NCBI GenBank assembly: GCA_039105265.1
Contig: JAPFFF010000001.1
Coordinates: 3,844,001 to 3,908,000, forward strand
Origin: Tritrichomonas musculus
Taxonomy: Eukaryota > Parabasalia > Tritrichomonadida > Tritrichomonadidae
Reading direction: 5' to 3'
DNA: 64,000 bases
Shown: one piece after another, positions 20,602 to 30,614 of the stretch
How the letters are laid out: each line of letters begins with the position of its first letter
How positions within the stretch are numbered: position 1 is the first letter of the stretch
Notes under the pieces: model-generated
What the model was told of the DNA's origin: nothing
The model's input: the letters and a program-made list of their open reading frames with translations, nothing else
The model's database searches: none
Program-made: the position numbers and the translations under genes

Positions 20602-21181
20602 ATTTTATTTATATTTTGAAAATAATTCTCTTCTCAAAATTTGAGCATTCTATAAAAAAATTTGAATAGGTAAATTTCAATATAGTTTTAATAAACCAGG
20701 AGTATATTTATAGATAATTAAAATATAAATATTTAATTGTATATTATTAGATAATTATTTATTTTTGATATAAAAAACAAAAAAATATTTAAAAAATAAT
20801 GTTAATAAAAAGATAATTATGTTTTATTTTTCAAACATAATGAATTTCGAGCATCTTTAAAAAAACAAATTTTTCTCAAGTTTTTGCCAATTTATATTAT
20901 TAAAAATATTATAATCAAGTTTATTATAAATAAAATTTTGTTTATTTCATTACAATCATATTAGAATAAGTAAATGTTATGAAAGAGAAATCTTAATTTT
21001 ACTCATAAGCAGCATTTATCTTATAAAAATGGTAATTCTAATTTTAGGTACAATTAAAACTGCTAAAATAACATTTTTTCAAAAAATTAATAATGCGATA
21101 TTAAAAAAAATGAACATAATATAATTTTTTATATCACAAGTCTAGTGAAAAATAACGAACAATCAGATTTAATATCAGAGC
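20602..21181. other. Divergent promoter region
   Basis: This 580-base AT-rich gap separates the minus-strand gluconokinase from the plus-strand STPGR gene, so it contains both promoters. I see no repeat or RNA gene in it. Confidence 0.5.
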
Positions 21182-22618
21182 ATGCTCTTTTCTCTAAATT
21201 CAGAGCGAACATTTAACAATATTAATAAGAACACTCCTGAAGATGTTGGTCCAGGGCATTATGATATCACTCCTGTAATGGGAAACAAGAAAAAAATGAA
21301 AGCACCTTTCGGAACCAGAGGAGAGCGTTCAATTTTTCCTAAACCAATGGAGTCGCCATCTCCAGGTGAATATGAGCCAAAGCCTTTAAATTCAGGTCTT
21401 GCAATAACATCTGTTTTCATGTCAGAATCAAATCGAAAAACCTTTTCTTCGAACTCAAATCCAGACCCTACTAAATACTCACATCTTGATGGATGGTGTG
21501 AATCTCCTCTTCAAAATATACCAAAAAAACAATATAAGGCAATGCCAACAACAAAAACTTTTACCGGGTATGTTGGTCAATCTGATGTAACGTGTTATAC
21601 TATGAATGAAAAAGGTGAATGGGTTCCAAGTAAAAAGAAAAAGAAAACTACAGAAGATATTGGGCCTGGATCGTATTTTAAACAGAATCAAAGCCAAGGT
21701 ACAGCGATTCCGATTTCAATTGGTCGTGGAGTTAATAGAAATATTTTTAAGATGAATGAATCTTTTCCTGGTCCTGGCTCTTATACTCCGCAAACAAATA
21801 GTAATAAAATACCTATTAAAATTTCATCAGTACAGAGAAATTCGCTTTCAAGCCAAAAAAATGGTGATGGAACAAACTTTCTTGACTTAAAAGAGTGGGT
21901 TGAGCCTGAATATGAAGGAACATCTATTTTTAAATCTCGTGACATCAGGAAAACTTTCAAAGATCCCGAACCAACTCCCGCTCCAACAGCCTATTATAGA
22001 CCACCTCGTCAACATATTTCATCTGGAAATGGATTTGGAGTTAAAGCTGAAAGAACTTCTTATTCAGCATTAAATTCGAATCCAGGTCCTGGTTCATATG
22101 AGCCAAAAGTTAAATGGATAAACAAAGACAAGACTGTCTCATTTCGTAAATTAGTTGGCCGTTCAATTTCATCCAATTCTGCTTCCAATAATTCAAATGA
22201 TGTTCCTGGACCTGGAAAATATGATACTAAAGATCCTTGGTTGAAATCAAACATGACTCCAAGTTCCGTTTTTGAAAGCAAAGTCAATCGAGGAGAAGAA
22301 AAGGTTAATGATACTCCTGGTGCTGGAGCTTACAATCCAAGAATCATAGACAAAGATCATGCAGTTCCAACTTTGATTCATGAATCTCGTTTTTCAGATC
22401 AGAGCAGTTGGGTAGATAAGAATCAAATTGAAAATCCTGCTCCAGATTACTACCAAAGCATTAATCTGAAGCCTGGAAAAGGAAAGACGATATCATCAAC
22501 GAGCCGAGATAAGCCTGATAGAGATCAATTCCCTGGGCCTGGAGCATATAATGTATTACATGCTTCATTGAAATCAAAATGCTACAATGCTAAAGCACCA
22601 AAAGACAATGATGATTAG
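21182..22618 (+). CDS. Sperm-tail PG-rich repeat (STPGR/SHIPPO) protein, 478 aa
   Basis: The chain is a series of short motifs spaced 35-60 residues apart: DVGPGHYD, PSPGEYEP, DIGPGSYF, PGPGSYTP, APTAYYRP, PGPGSYEP, PGPGKYDT, PGAGAYNP, NPAPDYYQ and PGPGAYNV. This is the STPGR repeat of ODF3/SHIPPO proteins, which bind flagellar or cortical microtubules, often inside the lumen. No other domain is present, and the intervening segments are polar with recurrent Phe/Arg-containing patches, as usual in the family. It therefore points to a flagellated or microtubule-rich cell. The Met at the start is immediately followed by LFSLNSERTFN and no better ATG lies upstream. Confidence 0.9.
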   Translation: MLFSLNSERTFNNINKNTPEDVGPGHYDITPVMGNKKKMKAPFGTRGERSIFPKPMESPSPGEYEPKPLNSGLAITSVFMSESNRKTFSSNSNPDPTKYSHLDGWCESPLQNIPKKQYKAMPTTKTFTGYVGQSDVTCYTMNEKGEWVPSKKKKKTTEDIGPGSYFKQNQSQGTAIPISIGRGVNRNIFKMNESFPGPGSYTPQTNSNKIPIKISSVQRNSLSSQKNGDGTNFLDLKEWVEPEYEGTSIFKSRDIRKTFKDPEPTPAPTAYYRPPRQHISSGNGFGVKAERTSYSALNSNPGPGSYEPKVKWINKDKTVSFRKLVGRSISSNSASNNSNDVPGPGKYDTKDPWLKSNMTPSSVFESKVNRGEEKVNDTPGAGAYNPRIIDKDHAVPTLIHESRFSDQSSWVDKNQIENPAPDYYQSINLKPGKGKTISSTSRDKPDRDQFPGPGAYNVLHASLKSKCYNAKAPKDNDD

Positions 22619-23442
22619 TCCTATTAGTTTTTATTTGTTTTATTTTGTATTAATATTAATAATAATTAATTAATTAAAATTTTTGGCGTATTTTTCTCTT
22701 ACTATTTAATGAACCCATAAGTATTATGAAATTCATAATGAAAATATGCTTTTTTTAAAAAAAATTGTAAACAGCATTTGGTAATGAAAAAATAGCATTT
22801 TTATAAAATAATGAACATAACAATTGAAGACGTTCTGTTTTTCATAGCCTCTCTTTTTCTAGGAGGTGGAAAGACTCCGAATCAATATAAATGAACGTCT
22901 GGAAGCAAAAAGCATCAGATCATTGTTCTAAAGATCAACAACGTGCGTCTTATGCAATTCTCTGAGCTAAAAAGTGTATAGTTGCATATAATAAAGGTCC
23001 CGAAGTTGAAGAGTTGAATCACTAGCGTCACCTAATCACCGAAAACTATATAAAAGCAAAAGTAGTTCTCATGGAAGCACGAAGAGTAAAGAGAAAGGAG
23101 TATCGGGAGTATCCTTTCAAAATATCTCTTCTTGAAAGTGAAATGTTTTTGTCGGTTGAATTAGGTGAACTGGTAAAATTTTGTCTGACTCTTTTCAAAA
23201 AGTGAATATCAAAGTCCCATTTATAAATAGGACAAAAATCAATTTTTTTCAATGGTTTGTCTCATGCCATTAAAATGCCACTTTATGATTAAAATTTAAT
23301 CTTTTTCAAATAATGATTGAAAAATGAAGGTAATTAGAGCGTAAATCTTCTTAATGATTTATAATAAAAAAAAAAAAAAAAAAATAAAAATTCTCTATTT
23401 TTGATATTTATTACAAATCGCAATTGAGCATTTTCAAACATT
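22619..23442. other. Intergenic stretch
   Basis: Between the convergent STPGR and RING genes lie the possible decayed frame (22828-23205), a TTTTCAAAAAGTG motif near 23194 and a run of about 20 A residues near 23368. Nothing else is supported. Confidence 0.5.
22828..23205 (+). pseudogene. Possible decayed coding frame of unknown origin
   Basis: This stretch is visibly richer in G and C than its surroundings. One plus-strand frame reads as protein-like sequence for most of its length, ending ...YPFKISLLESEMFLSVELGELV before a terminal stop. It is interrupted a few times, so it is broken. The charged, helical composition (EARRVKRKEY) looks like real protein rather than random AT-rich translation. 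I do not recognise the family; a relic of a host gene or of a mobile element are both possible. Confidence 0.35.
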
Positions 23443-25119
23443 TTACTTATTTTCGCAGTTACCATTTATGTAGCCATCATCAACATTTTGTCTGCATGTT
23501 GGGCATGTGTGGTGATCAACAAACCAAGGCATAAGGCAATCCTTATGGAAGAAATGACCACATTTTAGCATAACTGTTTGTTCGCCAGCAACAAAATCGT
23601 TTAAGCATATTGAGCATTCACGTTCATTCTGTAAATCTTCGTTGCTTATAATATGATTAATCAATTTTAAGTTCTTTGGTGGTTCTGGTCTTGGGTTTGC
23701 AGCTTCTCGCATTGATTCGTCCATTGCTCTAATAATTTGATTTCTTTCATAATTTGCAAGATATAACGGAATTACCCTTTCAAGGAAAGAGCCAAAACGA
23801 CTTTCAAACATAAGTGGAATTAGAGGAACAAGATTAATTGGGAAATTATCGAGAATTGAAAAAAGTTCATCGAAAAGGCCAAAATGATTGTCTTCATCAA
23901 GCACATTAACAGTTATGTCATCATTTTGAGGATTTCTTGTATTCATGTTTGGCGCAACACGAGTTCCGACATTAGCTAGAGTGGGACGGGTAGGTTGTTG
24001 AGTAGTATTTTGTCGGTGATTTGCATTTGTCCTTGTGATATTTGCATTTTGCATATTAGTATTTGATGTGTTTGTGTTCAATGTTGTAGCTCTATTTGTT
24101 GTAGTAGTATTGTTAGTAAATACATTTGGAGATGATCTGAGAAGTACTTGAGGTTCACGTGTTGATCCCACATTTTCAGATGGAGGAGGCTGTCGAGGAG
24201 GTGTTCGGTTTTGAGATTCAAGTATGCGAGTTTGTTGGTTTGGTACTGGAATAATCGGTTCTCCAGTTGGAACAGGTGGTGAATGTCGAGGAGGTTGTAC
24301 TGCACTGCTCCGAGGAGAGATAGATATTCTGACCTGAGGAACTCTATTATAGTTTGTAACTCTAGTACTACTTTCTGAATTAGAATTACTAATCGTTGGA
24401 TTACTAATGGTAGAATTTTGAGTAATTGAGTGTGAGTTTGAATTACTACGAGCACTAGGACTAGTTGAATTAGTTGTTGAAATGCTATTTCTTTGTGGTC
24501 TTCGACGAACAGCTTCAGCAGCAGGTGGAGGTCGAGGAAAAAGTTGTCCATCACTTGTATTTCTGTTTGCATTATAATTGTTATTTGTATGATTAGCTGT
24601 TGAATTGTTTGAGGAATTTGCAGTAGTATTTGAGGATGTAGTATTAGATGATGAATTTGTAGGAGTTGCACGAGTTCGTGTCCTTGATGTTTGCGATGAG
24701 TTATTACTGATGTTTGCGCTTGCATTAAGTGATCTTCTAGAATGAGGCTGGGTAAATGTTGGTGTGGTTCGAGATAATGATTGAGCTGGAGTTCTTTGAT
24801 GGTTTCTTGTCTGATTCATGCCTGTATTTGCATTAGATCCATTCTGTCCATGAATATTAGCGTGAATGCCTTGGCTACGTGAAAGGTTAATTCCACCATT
24901 TGTCTGTCGAGTACGAGGTGGTATTGGTGGAACATCTGTGCTTAAATGGTTACTAATTCGATGATGAGAGCTAGAATTTGAAGAAGTAGTATTCGAATTT
25001 GAATTATTAGTACGATTATTTGTTCCTGAAGTACGCTGAGCACGAATAGTAGCTGTTGGAGTGATTCCTGAACGCAATCGTACACGCCCTGTTTCGATTG
25101 TTGTTGTGCTACTTCTCAT
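23443..25119 (-). CDS. RING-H2 E3 ubiquitin ligase with long Asn/Ser/Thr-rich region, 558 aa
   Basis: A C3H2C3 RING finger lies at about residues 500-545: ECSICLNDFVAGEQ, MLKCGHFFHKDCLMPWF and HTCPTCRQ supply all eight zinc ligands, and the Ile after the first CxxC pair and the Trp are the usual E2 contacts. The protein should thus be a ubiquitin ligase. Residues 1-400 are low complexity, rich in Asn, Ser, Thr, Pro and Arg, and presumably disordered. Between them (about 410-470) is a short hydrophobic helical segment (LFSILDNFPINLVPLIPLMF) that could contact a membrane or partner. The layout resembles RNF126/BCA2-like cytosolic RING-H2 proteins, but the substrate is unknown. Start Met is the first in the frame. 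Confidence 0.9.
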   Translation of the reverse strand: MRSSTTTIETGRVRLRSGITPTATIRAQRTSGTNNRTNNSNSNTTSSNSSSHHRISNHLSTDVPPIPPRTRQTNGGINLSRSQGIHANIHGQNGSNANTGMNQTRNHQRTPAQSLSRTTPTFTQPHSRRSLNASANISNNSSQTSRTRTRATPTNSSSNTTSSNTTANSSNNSTANHTNNNYNANRNTSDGQLFPRPPPAAEAVRRRPQRNSISTTNSTSPSARSNSNSHSITQNSTISNPTISNSNSESSTRVTNYNRVPQVRISISPRSSAVQPPRHSPPVPTGEPIIPVPNQQTRILESQNRTPPRQPPPSENVGSTREPQVLLRSSPNVFTNNTTTTNRATTLNTNTSNTNMQNANITRTNANHRQNTTQQPTRPTLANVGTRVAPNMNTRNPQNDDITVNVLDEDNHFGLFDELFSILDNFPINLVPLIPLMFESRFGSFLERVIPLYLANYERNQIIRAMDESMREAANPRPEPPKNLKLINHIISNEDLQNERECSICLNDFVAGEQTVMLKCGHFFHKDCLMPWFVDHHTCPTCRQNVDDGYINGNCENK

Positions 25120-25750
25120 TTATAAATTTTATTTATCAAAAGAAATCATAAATAAAATGCATTTATAATAAAGAGAAAAGAGCAATTTTTTTAATTTTAT
25201 AAATAAAATATTTTTTAGCTTTGTTTATATTCATAAAATGCAAATATTATTATTTAAATTTCATAGTATAAGCATATAATGAATGAAAGCAAAACTTCAA
25301 GTTTTCTGAAGATAATAACAAATTTAATTTAATTTTTCAAATCTTTTTTATCGTATAAATTAAATAGATGAAAAAATTTTTATACCGTATTCAAAATATT
25401 TCAATCAAAAGCCGCGAAAACCACTTCACAACTTTGTTCATTTACATCGATTTCTAACGGTTTAGAAATGCTTTCATGAGCACCAAAAATCTTTTCGATA
25501 TCCGCCATTAAATGTATAAATTAAATTATTTTAAGCACATTTAAAAAAGTAATAAAAAAATTAATAAATGAATTTTAAAAAAATAAATAAAAAATCATCA
25601 TGTAAGTATGTTTTGAAAGTATGTCTTAAGATCATACATTTTTGATATGAAAAGACGCTATTTTATTCATTTATATATAAATAAATTTAAAAAAAATAAT
25701 TTATCCCTTTTCTTGAATTTTTTGGCTTCTAATGCAAAGATTATGCATTT
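25120..25750. other. Intergenic stretch with one small ORF
   Basis: AT-rich sequence between two minus-strand genes. The only structured content I see is the 35-codon frame at 25401-25508. The promoter of the RING gene must lie here. Confidence 0.5.
25401..25508 (-). CDS. Possible small protein, 35 aa
   Basis: From ATG (25508-25506) to TGA the frame encodes MADIEKIFGAHESISKPLEI followed by 15 further residues ending VVFAAFD. The stretch is noticeably richer in G and C than the surrounding intergenic DNA, starts with a canonical MAD and has balanced amino-acid use, unlike chance frames here. There is no signal peptide or cysteine motif. It may be a genuine micropeptide gene or the remains of a longer gene. 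I do not recognise it. Confidence 0.4.
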   Translation of the reverse strand: MADIEKIFGAHESISKPLEIDVNEQSCEVVFAAFD

Positions 25751-26167
25751 TTACTGTGCATGCTGAATCTTTGCTTGAAGGGCAGAGTTTCTTATTGACC
25801 ATGAATGTGCTTGCCAAGAAATTAGAAGAACTCCAATTAAAACAGTAAGGCCAAGAATGAGGATGTAAACATTTCTTTCAACTTTAAAAAGTTCGGCAGC
25901 ATGAAAGAATAAATTATCATCTCCTTCACCACCTTTAGCATTTTGGTATAGTCTTTGATTATGGCGTACAGCTCCAATGTCTTGTACTAATAAAAGAATG
26001 AAGATACCAGAGCAAGCAAGGATTGGAATCCAAACTTTAAAAATAATTAGGCCAATCTTTGGAGCAATTTTTGTTCCTTTTGGAATAATAGAAGCGATAA
26101 AGAAGAATGCGAGGAAAAGTCCGCCAATTGATGTAATTGCTAATGCAAGAACCCAGAAAATATTCAA
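25751..26167 (-). CDS. BAP31-like ER membrane protein, 138 aa, no ATG at its start
   Basis: Three hydrophobic segments (about residues 3-28, 39-62 and 95-118) with the loop signatures IIPKG, DIGAVRH and AELFKVERNVYILILGLTV match the N-terminal membrane domain of BAP31/Yet3 (human: ...DAVREIRKY... KLFRAQRNLYIAGFSLLL). BAP31 proteins sit in the ER and help sort and export membrane proteins. The cytosolic coiled coil is short or absent. The frame contains no methionine codon at all: the first plausible residue is a TTG at 26167-26165, reading L-N-I-F-W-V. Upstream the frame stays open to a TGA near 26224 with no ATG. A non-AUG start, an unseen tiny intron, or a base error at TTG could explain this. 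Confidence 0.75.
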   Translation of the reverse strand: MNIFWVLALAITSIGGLFLAFFFIASIIPKGTKIAPKIGLIIFKVWIPILACSGIFILLLVQDIGAVRHNQRLYQNAKGGEGDDNLFFHAAELFKVERNVYILILGLTVLIGVLLISWQAHSWSIRNSALQAKIQHAQ

Positions 26168-26536
26168 AATGATTATGTAACAATTTCTTACAAAATCAAG
26201 AACTTTTTGTCTGTATCGATCAAATCAATGATTAGGATAAAAACTCATTCTTCAAATAAAGAAAATATAAGAAATTATAAAAATATGAAGCTTTTACGCT
26301 AGGCTTTAAATGGTCATAGTGGACATGCCACTTTTTTCGACAGCTTAACTTTTTCTGTGATAATAAAATGGCATCTTGATTGATTAGGATATTTTAGATT
26401 TTTTGAAATAACGGATTCTTCTCAATTAAATCAACTTTTTCTATGGTGGACATTCTAATGGACATTTCAAATTTCTCAATGAATGAAATGTGATCTAAAA
26501 AAATTTGAGCTATGGCGATCAAACAAGGTCAAATAA

Positions 26537-26567
<31 letters not shown>

Positions 26568-26606
26568 GTTTGTAATATCAATTTCGATTTTGGTTGATTT
26601 CGCAAA

Positions 26607-26638
<32 letters not shown>

Positions 26639-27056
26639 CAATTATTTGACCTTGTTTGATCGACATAGCTCAGAAAAATTTTAAAATTTTTTTGTTTTGA
26701 GAAAGTGGGCATATGTCCACAAACTGGACACGTGGACTTTAAAATATTAATTGATCTGGACATTTTGATGTCAAAATGTCCACCTATTTAAAGCCTAGCA
26801 TTTTGATGTAAAAGTTTTACGTATGAAAATGTGATCAAAATGAAATAATATTGTTCATCTTATTCATGATATTTTTATCAAATAAAATTGAATCATAATT
26901 ATTTGCGATGTTAAAACTTATTTATGAACGAAGAGTGAGAATGTATTTAAAAACACTTTTTTATTAAATGTTCAATTCTAAATGTAAAAAATTATCAACA
27001 AAAAAAAAATAAATAAATACGCATATAAAAATATTACGATCTGTTCAAAGTATATA
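26168..27056. other. Intergenic region with foldback element
   Basis: Besides the 502-bp palindromic element at 26298-26799 I see only AT-rich spacer. AAGAACTTTTTG near 26209, on the 5' side of the BAP31-like gene, resembles the AACTTTTT motif seen before other genes. Confidence 0.5.
26298..26799. mobile_element. Foldback/MITE-like palindromic element, 502 bp
   Basis: The ends are inverted copies of GCTAGGCTTTAAAT. The centre is a long hairpin: 26517-26572 (GATCAAACAAGGTCAAATAA, then GC, about 26 T, AGTTTG) is mirrored at 26603-26661 around a 30-base loop. Between ends and centre the motif GTGGACAT or its inverse recurs at least six times. The ends share CTAG, and TA would fit a target duplication inside it, but the exact borders are uncertain by two bases. 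There is no coding capacity. The shape is that of a foldback or MITE element mobilised in trans. Confidence 0.7.
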
Positions 27057-29219
27057 TTATTTTTGATTTTCGGACTTCTTTATATCATTCAAAACATCGT
27101 TCGTTATGTATTGAACAGCAGAAGTAAACAATAATTTAGCAAAATCAAATTGAGATCCAAGCTTCAAATCTTCTGTTCTATGTAAAAAGTCACTGACAGC
27201 AACTGCATTTGATGGAGCAGCATAAGAAATGACCATGCAAAGAAGAGGGAAAATATCATCAAAGGCAAGGAAGTTACTATCCATTTCGTTCTTGATCTCT
27301 TTAACTTTATCTTTCATTGTATCTTTCCAGTCCAAAGAGCCATATTTTCGGAAAATCATGCACTTTTGGAAAAATTCTTTAATGTAATTAAGAGCACAAA
27401 ATATATTGTTAATTATATCAATTGGGTTTGTCAAAAATTGAGTTTCATTAATCAAATTTGATGCTAATTTTAATTCATTCTCTTTCTTTAAATCAACGTC
27501 TTTATCGTTAATTACATGAAATGTTTTACTTCTTTTCCTCTTTTTTGGGTTATTGTCAGGGCTATTAGTATATAAAGTATCGCTCTCAACAAGAAAAACA
27601 AAAGAAGTATCAATCATGTAATCGCAAATAATTTTGGGATTTATCTCCATGGATTTCGGTGTGGAAACTCGAACAATTTCACAAGCTTCATAAAATTTGT
27701 TATTAATTGGTTCAAACAAAAAGCCTGGAAAATTGGTATATATAACATTGCATAGAAAGCGGACAAAAGAACATCGAAGAACCATTCTCTCATTCGTAGG
27801 AATATATACTATCTGATTTCCATTCTTACTTTTTCTTCTTCTTGATCTGGAATTTTCATCTGTTGGTTGGTGATATTTAATTTTGAATAACTTGCAGTAT
27901 TTTGAAATGAATTTACGTAATGGAGCAAAACTAATTTTATTATAATTTTGATCTTGCACAGCATGCTTTGATGCAATTTTTTCTGATAGAGCATCATTCA
28001 TTCCAGTTACTGATTTTGATTCCGTTGAGTCTCCTTTTGAATCATCAACAGAATAAGTACTTATTGAATCCATTGATGATGTATTTGAAGATGAGCTATC
28101 TTCATCTTCATCTTCATCATCATCATCATTATCATCTTTTTTGTCATCACTCTTAATCTTTTCTGTGCTGTGTGGAGAACTAGTATCATTTTTATTATTT
28201 AATCCACAAGGCGTAGATGCGCCTGAACTGGTGGTTTTGGTAGGAGTTATTGTTACTTTATGCATTGGTCCGATATGGTGCAGTGTATTGTAAAAGTTCC
28301 CTGCCATAATTTGAACGGCTGTATTTTTGAGATCTGCATAATCATTTGGTGTGATATCTTGAACATAAGATGTAATAAAATCATCAACAATATTTGGAAT
28401 AATATATAGAAGTTCAGGATCATAAATGCATGACATTGCTTTTATTGTTTGTGTAATATCTTCAATTGCAATTTGCTGAAAACGGCTCCTAAGATGCTTT
28501 TGAATATATGTGCAAAGAGATATGATTTTAAGAGGAGCTTTTTGAATTAAAGGCGATTTTTTAAATTCGTTTTCAAAATATGATTCAAGAACTTCTACTG
28601 GGCACTCTACGTCAAAATCAGCTTCATTATAATCGTAATTAATTGTATCATCATCTAATGCTTTTTTATTTTTTTTAGTTTTGTGATTAGGTTGATCCTT
28701 ATCATTAGAAATTTTTTCATCTTCTGAAAAATTTAAATTTGGATTTATAATAATATTGGGCTTTGATTCAAAAAATTGGTTTAGCTGAGAGCGAATAAAT
28801 ACAATAATATTGATAGAATTGGAAAAAAAGTGAGTGTTATATAAATCAACCTTCTCTTTGATTCGAATAATCTTTTTGATGCAGTAAATGACTTCTTTGC
28901 TTGCGCTAGAAAGTGATTTTTCGTTTTCTTTAATATATTGTTCTGTTTCATCATTAATTTTTGAGTATAATTCATTATATTCAGAAAAATTTGGTGGACT
29001 GTTCATACGTGCGAAATATTTTTCCAAAAGAGCATCAAGTTTGCTGTTTTGCTCAAAATAAAATGCTGCTTTATTTGTATCTGGTGAACCTCCAATCTTA
29101 TGTTTGGATTTTTTCTTTTTCTTCAAAAGGAAAAACCTGCAATAATATTCAAATGAGTCGAATTTGTATAACTGAATTTCGTTTTGATTAACTGGAGTAT
29201 AATACTTATTCATCATCAT
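27057..29219 (-). CDS. VPS9-domain protein (probable Rab5-type GEF), 720 aa
   Basis: The C-terminal 110 residues carry the VPS9 pattern: FLAFDDIFPLLCMVISYAAP (about residue 645), then a helix with FLHRTEDLKLGSQFDF, then KLLFTSAVQYI. In Rabex-5 and RIN proteins this Asp-asp-LLP-lhhhV...P motif is the catalytic surface that loads GTP on Rab5-class GTPases at early endosomes. The rest is helical, with an acidic Asp/Glu/Ser-rich linker near residues 350-400 that is probably disordered. No ubiquitin-binding zinc finger is seen. Three Met codons start the frame (MMMNKYY); the first is taken. The gene stands alone. Confidence 0.8.
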   Translation of the reverse strand: MMMNKYYTPVNQNEIQLYKFDSFEYYCRFFLLKKKKKSKHKIGGSPDTNKAAFYFEQNSKLDALLEKYFARMNSPPNFSEYNELYSKINDETEQYIKENEKSLSSASKEVIYCIKKIIRIKEKVDLYNTHFFSNSINIIVFIRSQLNQFFESKPNIIINPNLNFSEDEKISNDKDQPNHKTKKNKKALDDDTINYDYNEADFDVECPVEVLESYFENEFKKSPLIQKAPLKIISLCTYIQKHLRSRFQQIAIEDITQTIKAMSCIYDPELLYIIPNIVDDFITSYVQDITPNDYADLKNTAVQIMAGNFYNTLHHIGPMHKVTITPTKTTSSGASTPCGLNNKNDTSSPHSTEKIKSDDKKDDNDDDDEDEDEDSSSSNTSSMDSISTYSVDDSKGDSTESKSVTGMNDALSEKIASKHAVQDQNYNKISFAPLRKFISKYCKLFKIKYHQPTDENSRSRRRKSKNGNQIVYIPTNERMVLRCSFVRFLCNVIYTNFPGFLFEPINNKFYEACEIVRVSTPKSMEINPKIICDYMIDTSFVFLVESDTLYTNSPDNNPKKRKRSKTFHVINDKDVDLKKENELKLASNLINETQFLTNPIDIINNIFCALNYIKEFFQKCMIFRKYGSLDWKDTMKDKVKEIKNEMDSNFLAFDDIFPLLCMVISYAAPSNAVAVSDFLHRTEDLKLGSQFDFAKLLFTSAVQYITNDVLNDIKKSENQK

Positions 29220-29583
29220 TTTGGGTTAAAAAAATTGAATTCTTTTTTGGTCAAAGATTCTGATGTATATACCAAGATTTTACTTCAAAATATAAATGTT
29301 TTTAGATGAAAAATATAAAATATTAAATTTAAATAATTCAAATAATAAAATAAAATAAATAACTTTTTGAGTTGTAAAGTTTTATGGTTTTTCAAAAAGT
29401 TTTATGGTATTTCAAAAAGTTAATTTATTACATTAATTGGTGATATAGGCGAATTTTTGCCTAAACCGCTGTTTTCAATTCAAAATATGATTGTTTTTGA
29501 ATAAAGATAACAAATTTTGATAGAAAATAAAAGCTAATCATTTTTGAGAACAAACAACGTTTTTTTTAATACTTCATATTTAA
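29220..29583. other. 5' flank with three AACTTTTTGA-type motifs
   Basis: Within about 70 bp (29360-29425) the motif AACTTTTTGA or its inverse TTTCAAAAAGTT occurs three times, the last two as a direct repeat (TTTTATGGT-TTTCAAAAAG). It lies between the divergent VPS9 gene and the Tc1-like relic. It could be the VPS9 promoter or the left border of the transposon; no inverted partner was found beyond the relic. Confidence 0.4.
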
Positions 29584-30440
29584 ATGAAAAGCAGTGAAAC
29601 ACCTGAAGCAGCGATTATCCGCTTATACAAAATGAATCTTTCACCATATGAAATCAGAATAAGAATGGGAGCAGGATACACTAGGATAAACAACACTATA
29701 GAAGAATATAAAATAACAAATGAAATTCGCAAAAGTAAGAAAATTGGTCGTCCTCCTAAAAGCAGACCAGAAGTATCAAGATTTGTTTCGTAAAAAACTT
29801 ATGAAAACCGTTTTCAATCGTGCAAAGATATATCAGAACAACTTAAAGGTAGCGTTTCGCCAAGCTCGGTATATTGTTATAAAAAGCAATTAAAATTTGA
29901 ATTCAAGGCATCAAAAATTAGGCAATTTCTTCCTCAACAAAATGTAGAAGAAAGATTATTATTTTCATATTCTTGGCTTTCATCAAACAATAATAGTGAT
30001 CTAATCGTTTACTCTGATGAAAGCAGATTCTGCCAAATGAATGACAACACATGGTGCTGGATGAAGAGAGGAGATACATCAGATGATGTTTATTAACTCG
30101 ACCAAATATCCTCAGAATTCTATCATGGTTTTTGGGCTATCGGCGTGGGCTTTAAAAGTAAATTAGTTGTAGTCGATGGAACTGTGGATGAACTAGAATA
30201 CCGTAAAATATTTGATCAATCTGGAATATGTGAAAAACTTGGCCCAGTATATGGAGCCGGTGGTTTTTTTTTCATGCAAGATGGAGCCCCAGCCCATTCT
30301 TGCAAAACGACCAAATTGTTTCTCAAAAAGAGAACTACATTTATTAAACGATGCCCCCCCCCCCCCAATATCCCTGACCTAAATCCAACAGAACAACTTT
30401 GGGGGCCATTAAACGTATTTTAAAAAATACAAAATAAAGA
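29584..30440 (+). pseudogene. Tc1/mariner-like transposase, decayed, 5' part
   Basis: An N-terminal helix-turn-helix (EAAIIRLYKMNLSPYEIRIR) and a GRPPK linker are followed, in shifting frames, by the DDE catalytic core: IVYSDESRF with the first Asp, MQDGAPAHS with the second, and DLNPTEQLWG with the last acidic residue. The frame changes near 29790, after 30095 and at a 14-base C run at 30356, so no full-length transposase can be made. A pogo-like element then splits the gene, and the last 50 codons lie at 32698-32850. Terminal repeats of this older copy were not found, so its outer limits are unknown. Confidence 0.85.
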
Positions 30441-30442
30441 TA

Positions 30443-30497
30443 CGGTAAAAAGCGGTTAACACCGGTGATAAGTGGTTAATAGTGAAGTGAAAGTATT
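30443..30497. repeat. Left terminal inverted repeat of the pogo-like element
   Basis: A 55-bp repeat beginning CGGTAAAAAGCGGTTAACAC; it contains two related submotifs, GCGGTTAA and GTGGTTAA, that may be transposase binding sites. 51 of 55 positions match the inverse of the right end. Confidence 0.9.
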
Positions 30498-30614
30498 GAA
30501 AAAAAATGTTTTGAATAGAAAATGCGAAAGTTGTAAACAATGAAGTGAAATAAACGGCTCTTTTTATCTCCACATTATTTTGAAAAATTGAGAACTTGAT
30601 ATCACATTTTTATT

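Noticed and set aside
26168-26400. Trichomonad-type intron upstream of the BAP31-like frame
   Set aside because: No GTATGT donor or ACTAACACACAG-like acceptor is visible in the region.
28000-28200. Plus-strand frame rich in His/Leu at the VPS9 gene
   Set aside because: Antisense of the acidic Asp/Glu/Ser tract.
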